Source: Rehmannia glutinosa (lineage: Eukaryota; Streptophyta; Magnoliopsida; Lamiales; Orobanchaceae). From it: a DNA stretch of 64,000 nucleotides. A program made the translations under genes and the position numbers. The notes under the pieces are model-generated. The model ran no database searches. It was not told the origin of the DNA and saw nothing but the letters and a program-made list of their open reading frames with translations. The stretch lies in contig CM071935.1 in NCBI GenBank assembly GCA_016081115.2, positions 23,664,653 through 23,728,652 on the forward strand. The letters are read 5' to 3'. Positions 12,890 through 22,640 of this stretch are shown one piece after another. The stretch's first letter is position 1; every line of letters starts with the position of its first letter.

Positions 12890-13230
12890 CCCTGAGTATT
12901 TCGCGTTACCATATAAGTTCGTACATTATTTAATAAATTATGCAGTTCGTTTTTCGTAAGCACATCATGAATCACCACTTATAAGAGATATTTCTAACAT
13001 GTTAAGCAGGTAAGAGTTTGTGAAGCACGGAAATACATTTATCACGTAGGAAAATAATAATAATAATAATCACATTTTTCAAGCAGCTCATAACACATTG
13101 AACATTCTCAAGATTTCACATATTAAAATGATAAGTAAGTATTACCTGATTGGATGCAGCTCGGTGAAGGGATAGCCATTATTTTTTTTTTTTTTAAAAA
13201 AAATTTGCAAGTCTACAGGAAGGTAGACCT
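12890..13230 (-). other. Gypsy-1 5' leader, no gene seen
   Basis: AT-rich stretch between the extra frame and the primer site, with a poly-T/poly-A tract near 13183-13203. Nothing coding seen. Confidence 0.7.
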
Positions 13231-13242
13231 GCTCTGATACCA
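13231..13242 (-). promoter_or_regulatory. Primer binding site of gypsy-1 (tRNA-iMet)
   Basis: GCTCTGATACCA on the plus strand, the complement of TGGTATCAGAGC, three bases inside the 5' LTR edge at 13246. This is the standard initiator-tRNA-Met site of plant LTR elements. Confidence 0.95.
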
Positions 13243-13245
13243 CAC

Positions 13246-14473
13246 TGTAACGCCCCAGTTTTTGAAATGTGATTTTTAGTGTTACTAAAATATAAAAACT
13301 ACATTTTATTATAATACTATTTTTTTAAAAAAAAACAAGTATCTACCACAACGGAAGCATAAATTAAAACGGGTTGATCATAAACTAGAAATCCGAAAAA
13401 TCCATCGTATTGAATAATGGAAAATGCAACATTTACCGTTTCAAAAACAAATTAATAACTAAAGTCATTAATAGGAAATAATGATAACGTAAACTAGTTT
13501 TCTCCCTAAGATGCGAATACTAATAAGTAGAAAACATTTCATTGGCTTCCCCTTCATCGGCTCCGCACCCATCCGGATAATATGAAAGAGATTAGTAATA
13601 GGGGAATGAGTAACACATACTCAGTAGGGATCCTAACTGTATAAATTAAATATAGACTAGCATCATTTAACGAATTCAAGCACATATACATTGCCATCAC
13701 ATTACTTTGCCATTTGCCGAAGCCATAATTTGCCATTGGCCGAAGCCTACATTGCCATTTGACCGAAGTCATACTTTGACATTGGCCGAAGCCATACTTT
13801 GCCATTGGCCGAAGCCTACTTTACCATTTGACCGAAGTCATACATTGCCATTGGTCGAAGCCTACTTTGCCATTGGCCGAAGCCACACATAAATAAATAC
13901 AGATTCTTCACATCAAGTTCAAGAATTTTGAATCACATTGTCAACTATAAAATTCATAAAATTATACATGACATATTTAATAAAAATAATTAAACTTTGC
14001 ACTTAAAAAGTGTAAAGAAAATCCCTACCTCAATTGTAGTTGATAGTTGTACGAAGCTTAGAGTAAGAAAGCCTAAACGTCTAGTTGTTCGTCATTGAAT
14101 ATTGCGTTTGGGTTAGGATGAGAGGATGATCAAGATTTTCGTTCTCTCGATTCCTTCTCTCGGTTGTGTGCGGAGGAATAAGAATAGGGTAGTCAGTTTT
14201 TTTTGTTGTTTCCTCCTCTTCTAATAGCTAAGGGACGTGTGATATAAGGAGTAGGAGATTACTAGTAGTGGGTTTAGGGAAAATCAGAGATTTTTGGGGA
14301 TTTATGTTTATCCATCTAGTTGCCCCTTCTTTTTCTTAGTTTTAAAAAAAAGTAAAAATATAATAGAATTATCTTAATTGATAATATCTTTATTATTATT
14401 GTTATTAGGAAAAAAAATGGTAAAGTAGTTAATAACAGAAAATAATAAAAAAAATAAATAAATTAATATAAAA
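13246..14473 (-). repeat. Gypsy-1 5' LTR
   Basis: Starts TGTAACGCCCCAG and matches the left LTR up to AATTAATATA near 14470, where the last bases of the left LTR are absent and copia-1 sequence takes over. Holds the second 22-bp array. Confidence 0.88.
13700..13886. repeat. 22-bp tandem array inside gypsy-1 5' LTR
   Basis: Second copy of the CCATTGGCCGAAGCC array described at 6925-7112. Confidence 0.9.
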
Positions 14474-14598
14474 AATGGCACTTGCATGTAATTCATGAAT
14501 GCTTGTATTAATATGATATGGATTATGTATATTGTTGTATTATGGCTATAGAATTAGGTTTGGTATTGAATTTTTGGCTCGATTCTATATACAAATGG
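14474..14598 (+). mobile_element. Copia-1 piece 3 (3' untranslated region)
   Basis: Resembles copia-2 at about 40680-40760 (TTGGTATTGAATTTTTGGCTCGATTC against TTGGTGATGAAATTTTTTGG). Lies between gypsy-1 and the TA-repeat into which the Mutator-like element is inserted. Confidence 0.6.

Positions 14599-14667
<69 letters not shown>
14599..14667. repeat. (CA)n(TA)n microsatellite
   Basis: About 22 bases of CA repeat followed by about 46 bases of TA repeat, flush against the left end of the element at 14668. The matching TA tract is at the element's right end. Confidence 0.95.
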
Positions 14668-14669
<2 letters not shown>

Positions 14670-15837
14670 AGGGGGTTATATGAGACCACCTCATAGGGTG
14701 AGTCAATAGAGACCAATCCTAGCCACATATCTAGATTTTCTAATGGCTATGATTTTAGAGCAAAAATTACAAATTAAATGCTGGAAAATAGAGGGAAGGG
14801 TAAATTAGTAATCCTACATAATTACCCAACAAGAATGGGGTTCTCTTAACTTTTATAATCACACAGAATCTCTCCAAAATCAATCCAGCAAAACCAGCGA
14901 TCCAGCAAAATTGGCATGAACAGATAGATCTCTTCCTTCTTCTTCATCGAACGATTAACGCGAACCAGTCTCCCTAGCTTGAATAGAACACCATTTCTGC
15001 TGCGTAATTTTGTGGAGAATCAACTGCATATCATGATGCATGCAGAAGAGATGAACAACATATTTGAAAAAGTATTATACACATCGCTTGGAGAAGGTAT
15101 GTATGATATTGATCATATTCTGTAGATATAAAATCAATATCGCAATATGATGCTAGCTAATCTGCAACGCAATTCGTAATTCTAAAAAAAACACTCAACA
15201 ACACTCTTTAGTCACATATCTGCATATGAAGGTAACGGTTTCTGCTTACGTAGTATCGTTATACTGCTTATGAAAAGCATTACTTCGTTAGAGTGTTAAA
15301 AATTGCAAAACAATTATCATCAAAAGATGCTCTCAAAAATCATGCATGTGAATAATTATTTTGTTGCTTATGAATAAAAGCGTTGCTGCTTATGTAATAT
15401 TGTTATGTTGTTTGTAAACACATGCATGCTTCATGAAAATATGATTGCTTATGTAGAATCTGAGTAGTGCATATTAACAAGCAATATACTGCTTAATAAC
15501 TGATTGGTACCTATATGCCAGGGAACAACATGAATATACCTCGAGAGCGACCTGAAATATCGACTGACTCTATGAAGTACTGAATACCTGAATGTGAACA
15601 ACAAATCAAACCTCAACAGTCAATGATTTTTGATAATTCGGCTAAGGGAGTACAATTCTACCGAAATGATTTTTAATAAGTACAACAAAACGCTTCCAGA
15701 ATGAAATAGTACGCGTGCATTACATTGTATGCAACAAAGAGGGGTTCAAGAATGTTGCCAAATCACGAAAAGGATAACAATAAAGCTAACGATACTGTGA
15801 ATGTTCAAAATCGGACACGTAACCTCCTGGACGTCGG

Positions 15838-15960
15838 ATATATGAACAATTAGTATGCAACAAACTACAAGTACATAAGCAATGTATGAACAATTCGTAT
15901 GCAACAAACTTCAAATACATAAGCAATGTATGAACAATTCATATGCAACACAACTACATT
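15838..15960. repeat. Tandem repeat, about 45-bp unit, 2.7 copies
   Basis: Units begin TATGAACAATT and run through GTATGCAACAAACT to ACATAAGCAATG. Non-coding. Many shorter scattered copies of TATGCAACAA and CATAAGCA lie through 15200-17100. Confidence 0.9.
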
Positions 15961-16533
15961 AAGCTTAAAATCGCAAAAAAGTTATACATAAGTGTCCCCC
16001 ATACATTACATATGCAACAAATCTATACTACATATGCAAGAATTGTAATATGCAAGAATACATTGATAATATAAAAACATATTGTTTGGGAAATAATGGT
16101 TATCTCTTCGTAAACACCAACATGCTTCTTCATATGTATACAAAATATCCTTCACAAGCAACATACCTATTTAACATTCATAAGCCGCATCAAATTTGCT
16201 GTATTGCATATCTACACATGCATTATACTAAGTCTACATTAGCATTGCATGTACAAATAAAATAATTTGCTTGTGTAGAATAACACAATTGCATATATAG
16301 TATTTGTACATGAAAAAAAAATAGATATACACCAGGATAACCATCCCATAAACTTTACACATAAAAACTTCATACATACCCAAAAAATAGAAAAGTACGA
16401 TCCTACCTACATGTTTATCAATATATTTGCAACATGACATCATAAAACAAAAACCGCATAAAAGTATCTTGTTTGACATATAGTTACAATATCAAAATCA
16501 AATTCCTACAAAAAGCCTAAGACCACAATTTCT

Positions 16534-16770
16534 TCATCCATTGTACTTTTTTGCCTCGAGCAAATTCTTTGCCTTGTGTTCGTTCGTGTCAGCCAAAGCA
16601 ATAGCAGCAGAGTACTTCACCCATAGCATGGATAACTGTGCATAATTTTTCTTCTTCAACCTACTATCCCAGTTACTCATGCCTCTGCCCATGTATGTTT
16701 CCATGTGGCGCATGGCAAAAACACCATAACCCACCTTATTATTATTGTCCCTCCACCATAGCCATGCAAC
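16534..16770 (-). pseudogene. Ulp1/C48-type cysteine protease remnant with lost catalytic Cys
   Basis: Minus-strand translation across 16770-16640 reads WRDNNNKVGYGVFAMRHMET, then YMG, followed by KKKNYAQLSMLWVKYSAAI and an end in NLLEAKKYNG. This is the C-terminal part of a Ulp1-like (SUMO protease fold) domain as found in plant transposons; such domains read VDCGVFxMRHME, where the Cys is the nucleophile. Here Asp-Cys has become Gly-Tyr (GGT TAT), so the catalytic cysteine is gone. The upstream half of the domain is in other frames or lost. The family call rests on the MRHMET block and the downstream spacing; the loss of the Cys is read directly. Confidence 0.65.
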
Positions 16771-17487
16771 ACCTCAACACTTGAGTGCAGATATAACGCA
16801 CAACCAACGTACAACCTTTGGACAAAATGTATTGAACAAACATATGGTGTTTGCAAAAAGTCACAAAGCATGTGCATCAAAACAACTTCATATGCACATA
16901 CTTTCAACTACATAAGCATGTAATGAACACTACGCATGCAACACTACTACTAAAATCTAACTGATGAAAATTTCGCATGCAAATAGTAATACCTTCATAA
17001 GCAGAATTACACAATTGCACAAGCATGCAAATAAAAATATACATAAAAAATAGAATTGCAGTGGAGTCAAATTATTCAGCATTCCATAAGCACCATAAAC
17101 AAACTAAACAAGCAACCTTAACAACTAACATAAGCAAATTAAAAAAAAAAAACAAGTGAAAAAAACAACCACCACAATAGTTCTGAACAAAAAAAATACC
17201 AATGTGCAAACCGATATGAAAATTACACAACAGCAACTAAAAAATAATCCCAAAACAATGAAAAAATAGATTGAAGTTGCAAAAATCGAACGAACAAACA
17301 CGAACAATGAACCTTCATAAACCCTATAAAACTGGCAACTACCTACAAATCGAAACCTTCAAAAATACAATTGAGAGAGATGAAAACTTACCTTCAAAAC
17401 AACTGCAAATCCTTCGAAATTGAACTCGAAGACTTAAAGTCGAAAATCAAACTCGAAGACGAAGAGAAATTATTTTGAAATTGAAAC

Positions 17488-17490
<3 letters not shown>

Positions 17491-17549
<59 letters not shown>
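17491..17549. repeat. (GA)n microsatellite
   Basis: About 29 perfect GA dinucleotides inside the Mutator-like element. Confidence 0.97.
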
Positions 17550-17553
<4 letters not shown>

Positions 17554-17770
17554 ATGTGAAGACCACGTGAATCAACGTGAATGAGGTTGTGAGATCTTAA
17601 TAACTGATTCTATAATGCAAAATGACCACCCTACCCTTCTTAATTGCTGAAACAAAAAAAATAAACATAAAAAAGCCCTAAAAATCTGGACCACCCAAAA
17701 ATTTTGATCTATGGTTAGGATGTGTCCCCATGGACTCACCCCAAGTAGGAGGACCTATTTGATCCATATC

Positions 17771-17811
17771 ATATATATATATATACATACATATATATAT
17801 ATATATATATC
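17771..17811. repeat. (TA)n tract at right end of Mutator-like element
   Basis: Broken TA repeat, partner of 14620-14667. Confidence 0.9.
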
Positions 17812-18507
17812 TTTGTTTTCTTACTATGCATGCCAAATGTTTGATAAAATGTCTCAATGTAAATTCTATCTTTTATATGTTCTTCTTGATTATAATTGAT
17901 TACAATCCACATATATATATCAATCATGAGTATGCATCTCTCAAATGTTCTTTAAATGATATTATGGTTCCTTGTCCTCAAAGCATGATATTTTCATAAT
18001 AATTGCTCGTTTTTATCCTCATGTGCACTTTGATATATATCTATGATGTTCTTATTGTGATAATAGTCTTTTTGATAATTCCAAATGGGGAGAAAAATGA
18101 AATGAGATTATAAGCTAATGGTAAGATCAAATTAGTTAGAAAAAGCTCAGTGATAAAAAGCTATAAGTTGTGGATTGTTGTTGATTTTATTGAGCGTTAT
18201 GATTGTTGTTGATTTTATTGAGCCTTATGACTAAGGACTTATTTTTTGACAATGGAAGCTTTTAAGCTCTTGAGCTTTTAAGCCATTTTAAAAAAAGCTA
18301 AGCTTCTAGCTTTAATGTTGTTTGTTTTATTGCTTAGCATGTTGATAGGGGGATATTTACAACTTGTTTTGAAAAATCATTGCTCCTATACTTATGTTTT
18401 TAATCTTGAGAAGCGTTGCTTAAAATGGATAGTTGATTTTGATCGGAAAAACTTGTTTTGTTTTAAATTTGCTCCCTTAAAATTATTTTGGTTTGTAATC
18501 ATAAAAA
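17812..18507 (+). mobile_element. Copia-1 piece 4: 3' untranslated region
   Basis: Matches copia-2 at about 40770-41410 (for example ATGTTTGATAAAATGTCTCAATG here against GTGTTCGATGAAATGTCACAATA there, and TTTTGGTTTGTAATCAT just before the LTR). It shows that the Mutator-like element landed inside copia-1. Confidence 0.8.
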
Positions 18508-19773
18508 GGATCAATGTTTTTATTTTCATTTTGATGATTTCATATAAATGAGTTTTATACCAAAACAATGTCCCTAAATGTTGTCCAAATACTTCAAAAC
18601 ATTTTCAATGATTTTTACTAAGTTTTGAAGTACTTCTTGAACTTTATTTTTGACAAAAAGGATAACTTCTCTGTGAAGAGGTCGACTGGTCGCCCTATAG
18701 GGAGACCCGTACATGAAAGTTTACCAAAATAGAGAACAAACCTTATCTGGAAATAGGGGAGCGCGACCAGTCGACCCCTTAGGGCGACCGGTTCTTGAGT
18801 AATGTTGTTTTTCTTCGAAATCTCTGTTTCAACAATGAACGATAGCTATCATTGAGCAACCGATCGCCATATACAGCGACCAGTCTCCATATACGATGTT
18901 GATCGACGCCTAGACAAAGGATCGGTCGCCCTCCACAGCATCCTGTGTCAAAAACACTTTTCAACGGCTTTAAAATTCGAAATTCTAAGTTGGCGATTGG
19001 TCGCCCTATTGTTTTGGCAGTAGTTTCTCATGAAATTAAGGCTTTATTATTTTTTAACCATTTCTTGGAGTTGTTTGATCATTTTTTTGCAGAGAAATTC
19101 AAATTAGGAGGAGCCTATTTTGGGGATTACATCTTGGAGCTCTCCTATAAATACATGAAAGATTGAAGGATCAAACACACAACACAAGCATACAACACAA
19201 CAAGAAAATTCTCAACAAATTCTTTAGTTCTTGACTTTCTATATTCTTGTTGTATTAGCCTAAGATTATCACTTTCACATCTTGATCATTAGGCTCTCTT
19301 TCTCGATTACACTTGCATGCACTCACAAAATTGTATACTTTATTTTAGTTGTAATCTTGATTGTTTCAAACCATCCAAACTAAGACAAACTTGTTAAGTA
19401 TTCATGTGGTAAGAACACGCTTGGTTAATTTTTAAGTGTCGAAGAGTTTGGTGCTCTTCATTGTTGTAAGAAGAGTTTGATGCTCTTCATAGGTGGCGTT
19501 GTAAGAAGAGTGTGGTACTCTTCAAGGTAAATGTTATACCAGTTTGGTATCTATTAATAAACTTTTTCCTTTTCAAAATTCATTCCGACATACCGGGTAG
19601 TAGTGGATTAGGCTCTAGGTGAGTTGAACTACTTTAAATCATTGTGTTTATTCTTCTTCTTCTATCTCATTCTTGAAGAGCTTTTCACAATATCTAAAAA
19701 GAGGGTGTAAATCAAAAAATTGGGAAAATCTATTCATCCCCCCTTTGGATTTTCATAGCCACTTGGACTAACA
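18508..19773 (+). repeat. Copia-1 3' LTR
   Basis: Aligns with both copia-2 LTRs: the ACCAAAACAATGTCCCTAAA block near 18560, degenerate GACCGGTC-type motifs at 18679-19005, a TATA box (TATAAATA) at 19146-19153, the GTGGTACTCTTC repeats near 19450-19530 and the end CATAGCCACTTGGACTAACA at 19773. The first bases are eroded. The right flank (CATGA...) is the interior of the LARD-like 5' LTR; the matching left flank is outside the window. Confidence 0.88.
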
Positions 19774-20154
19774 CATGAGTCATCGACAGGAGTCATTATC
19801 GGAGTTGAACCTAGAGAAGGATTAGTCCCATGATTGCCCCTGCTCAAACAAACATCCGAACCAAAAGTGGGTAAAATGTCATTTTCCTAAAAAAATTAGT
19901 TCCGCTTGAAATTTCATAAATTTCATGGCATTAGCTATTTCATGAACTACATGACATTAAACTATTTTGTAAAGATAGGTTAATTGCAACTCTATTGAAA
20001 TTGTATAAATTCGTAGACTTCTGTTGTATTTCTGATTTTTAATTATTTTTATTTTAAATAATAGTTCTTGTCAAGCATAAGTTAATGAATCTGTGGAGTT
20101 GTAATTTATTGGATGTTATTTTGTTTTATTGTATAACAAAACTGGGGCGTGACA
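19774..20154 (+). repeat. LARD-like element, 3' part of 5' LTR
   Basis: Matches 22028-22412 closely (shared AGTTGAACCTAGAGAAG, GATCCGAACCAAAAGTGGG-like text) and ends GGGGCGTGACA, four bases before the primer site. Confidence 0.9.
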
Positions 20155-20158
20155 TTTG

Positions 20159-20170
20159 TGGTATCAGAGC
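20159..20170 (+). promoter_or_regulatory. Primer binding site (tRNA-iMet) of LARD-like element
   Basis: Exact TGGTATCAGAGC. Confidence 0.95.
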
Positions 20171-20584
20171 TTAGGTGTAAAAGAACTACACTTGAGCTAA
20201 ACCATGATAGAGTCTTTGGCCTGTGGTGGATTAGCGGTACCAGATAGACTTAAGATTTATCTGAAATAACGATTTAGACATATTTGATTGGTCGGCTGGT
20301 ATACCAACTTAAGTATCACTACTAGTTAGGAATAACCGAAAGACGAATGAGAAATACCTATGGCAAACCATTTCAGTGAACTTGACCACCCTTTTGACAA
20401 ATGTCTACATCACAAGAATATGAGTGGTGTATGAATTAATCCTTACTTAAAAATACGAAGAAAAACAATTAATAGTAATATCGAGGCTTTATTTAGAGAA
20501 GAAATCCATGATTTATGATTTTGAGAATGATTTATCGTTTTATGGTTGAAATCTCACTTCTAGCACAAAACTGTTATTGCTTGA

Positions 20585-21050
20585 CTGAGTTGGCGTGTTA
20601 CTTCCGACTCGCAACCATTACACTTCACTGGCTTGTCATTCCACATTCGGTTAGCAACCATTACTGTTTGACTGGGTTCGCGTGACACATTCGGTAGGGA
20701 ACCGTTACTGCTTGACTGGGTTGGCGTGTCACTTCCGACTTGCAACCATTATACTTCACTAGGTTGGCATGCCACATTCGGCATGCAACCATTACTGTTA
20801 GACAGTGTTCGCATGACACGTTTGGCATGGAACCATTACTGCTTGACTGGGTTGGCGTGTCATTTTTGACTCGTAACCATTTTACTTCACTAGGTTGACA
20901 TGTCACATTCGACATGCAACCATTATTACTTGATCGAGTTGGCATGGCACATCCGACATGGAACCGATACTGCATGGCTAGACTGTTGTGTCACTTCTGA
21001 CACGCAATCATTATGCCTTACTGGCTATACAAAACAAATATAATGTCTTA
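20585..21050. repeat. 44-bp tandem array, about ten copies
   Basis: The anchor AACCATTA or AACCGTTACTG recurs at about 20613, 20656, 20701, 20745, 20787, 20831, 20875, 20918, 20962 and 21006 (spacing 42-45). The units alternate between two types (CTTCACT...CACATTCGGCATG and GCTTGACTGGGTTGGCGTGTC), giving a higher-order period near 88. The open frames on the minus strand here are a by-product of the array. Confidence 0.92.
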
Positions 21051-21303
21051 CCAGCTGACCATGTCACCTCATTTTAGAAAATATTATTCTGATTGCTTGA
21101 AGATTGTAGGCTTGAAAAGAATGATTAGTTGTGATGATTTATAAATAGACTTGCTTTGTTAACTAAGACGAACAAGGTTACGAATCATGTCTTCAATTGA
21201 GTCATCATAAAAAAATGGACCGAATAATCGTTATCATGAAAAAAAAAAAGAGAAAAAGTCTCTACAACTATTCTAAGAAGGAATTTGGGGGCCAAATTCC
21301 TTT

Positions 21304-21316
21304 GAGGAGGGGAGAG
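21304..21316 (+). promoter_or_regulatory. Polypurine tract of LARD-like element
   Basis: GAGGAGGGGAGAG directly before the 3' LTR start TGTGACACCCC. Confidence 0.9.
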
Positions 21317-22412
21317 TGTGACACCCCACTTTTGAATAACTATGTAATATCATCATGGTGGAAATATTGAACAGTTGAGATTTTGAAAATTGTATTTTTT
21401 TAAATATTAATTGTGGTATTATTACTAATTAAGAACTTATTTAATTAATTTTAGGTTAAGTAAGCCTTATTTTATAAGAAGCTCAAATTTATTTAGCAAA
21501 TACTTAACCACATATCACCAGCCTGCTTATTAATTTAGCATATAGCAGTTGTGCAGCCACCTGCTTATTAATTTATGCAACAACTGTGCAACAACCTGCT
21601 TATTAATTTGATGAGCGGTATGCGGCAAAGAACATCCGCTTATTAATTTATGCAAAGAAATTGTAACCCGCTTGATGAAACCTTGACAATGCAATAGCCT
21701 GCTTATTAATTTTAGTAGTAGTTGTGCAACAACCTACTTATTAATTTATGCAGCAGCCTGCTTCAGCAGCTTTTGATTTGCAACAACTTTTTTAGCAGTT
21801 GTGCAGCTGACTATTTTATCACTTAAATTGATTTGCAGGTGCTTCTATTGCATCATCGCTGGTGCAATCTTTAGCTTTTTGAAAATTATAAATAGAATGT
21901 TCCTATTATTTTTCAATTCATCCAAAAATCAGTAAAATTTTAATTTTCCTTCATATTTCTTATATGTTCCCTATTCTCAAATTTATTTCTATTTACTTCC
22001 ACCATCATTACGACCTCTTATTAAACTGTCGTCATAAGTCATCGCCAGGATGCATTATCAGAGTTGAACCTAGAGAAGAATTAGTCCCATGATTCCCCCT
22101 GCTCAAACAAAGATCCGAACCAAAAGTGGGTAAATGTCATTTTCCTAAAGAAATTAGTTTCGCTTATAAGTTCATAAATTTCATGACATTAGCTATTTCC
22201 GGAACTTCATGACAGTAAACTATTTTTTGAAGATAGGTTAATTGCAACTCTATTGAAATTGTATGGATTCATAAACTTCCCTTGTATTTATGGTTTTTAA
22301 TTATTTGTACTCTATATAATAGTTCTTGTCGAGCCTAAGTTAATGAATCTGTGGAGTTGAAATTTATTGGATGTTATTCTGTTTTCTTGTATAACAAAAT
22401 TGGCGCATGACA
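21317..22412 (+). repeat. LARD-like element 3' LTR
   Basis: Runs from TGTGACACCCC to TTGGCGCATGACA. 21520-21790 holds six or so copies of CCTGCTTATTAATTT at uneven 30-60 base spacing, mixed with GCAGTTGTGCAGC-type words. Confidence 0.88.
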
Positions 22413-22532
22413 ATAAAAAATAAAACACTGAAAAAGCCAGTTAAGTCTAGACCATTAAAAATTAGATTCCAAAGATTAGGATATGTTTTTGCATACTTGC
22501 CCCAAATGGGTGGACTTATATGATTTAAATCC
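22413..22532. mobile_element. Solo terminus of the TA-associated element family
   Basis: Aligns with the right end of 14668-17770: AAAAGCC..., GGTTAGGAT or GATTAGGATATGT, then CCCCAA...GGTGGACTTAT, then ATCC and a TA tract (22533-22561), followed by a GT tract (22562-22580). Similar termini are at about 24440-24500 and 27361-27427. Confidence 0.6.
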
Positions 22533-22640
22533 TATATATATATATATATAGATATATATATGCGTGTGTGTGTGTGTGTGATGAATCCTAAAATAGGGAT
22601 ATTGGAAAATGTTGAGGGCAAATCGCAATTATATTTCTTT

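Larger units (their letters stand above)
6513..14473 (-). mobile_element. Gypsy-1: nearly complete Ty3/gypsy chromovirus-type retrotransposon
   Basis: About 8 kb, minus strand, inserted in the 3' untranslated region of copia-1 (copia sequence resumes at 14474). Two LTRs (6513-7708 and 13246-14473), a tRNA-iMet primer site at 13231-13242, a polypurine tract at 7709-7721, and gag, protease, RT, RNase H and integrase in gypsy order (integrase last) between them. A chromodomain-like C-terminus on the integrase places it in the Tekay/Del-like chromoviruses. Stops in each domain make it non-autonomous. The right LTR lacks the last 14 or so bases of the left one (TATCGGGTACTACA), so its outer end is eroded. 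Confidence 0.92.
14668..17770 (-). mobile_element. Mutator-like (or similar) element with diverged terminal inverted repeats, inserted in a TA tract
   Basis: Interrupts copia-1 (copia sequence resumes near 17812). The left end and the reverse complement of the right end align over roughly 65 bases around the shared core GGTGAGTC...ATCCTA(A/G)CCA. Both ends abut TA microsatellites (14620-14667 and 17771-17811). Inside, on the minus strand, is a broken Ulp1-like protease segment, which is known in some plant Mutator-like elements (Kaonashi type) and also in some other transposons. No transposase is seen. A target duplication cannot be read because both flanks are TA repeats. The class is therefore an inference. 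Confidence 0.6.
19774..22412 (+). mobile_element. LARD-like non-autonomous LTR element without coding genes
   Basis: Part of a 5' LTR (19774-20154), a tRNA-iMet primer site (20159-20170), a 1.1-kb interior that carries no gag or pol, a polypurine tract (21304-21316) and a full 3' LTR (21317-22412). The interior is instead filled with a 44-bp tandem array. Elements of this kind are copied in trans by proteins of a related full element; the gypsy-like LTR ends (TGTGACACCCC) suggest a gypsy partner. The 5' part of its 5' LTR lies beyond copia-1, which is inserted in it. Confidence 0.82.

Noticed and set aside
17125..17307. Hydrophobic 60-codon frame as a membrane peptide
   Set aside because: Phe/Val-rich by chance from A-rich DNA inside a transposon.
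20560..20975. Minus-strand frames with Cys-rich repeats that look like a repeat protein
   Set aside because: They are the translation of the 44-bp tandem array; since 44 is not a multiple of 3 the peptide does not repeat in phase from unit to unit.
20585..21050. CRISPR-like array
   Set aside because: Units are contiguous and diverged with no unique spacers, in a plant nuclear context.
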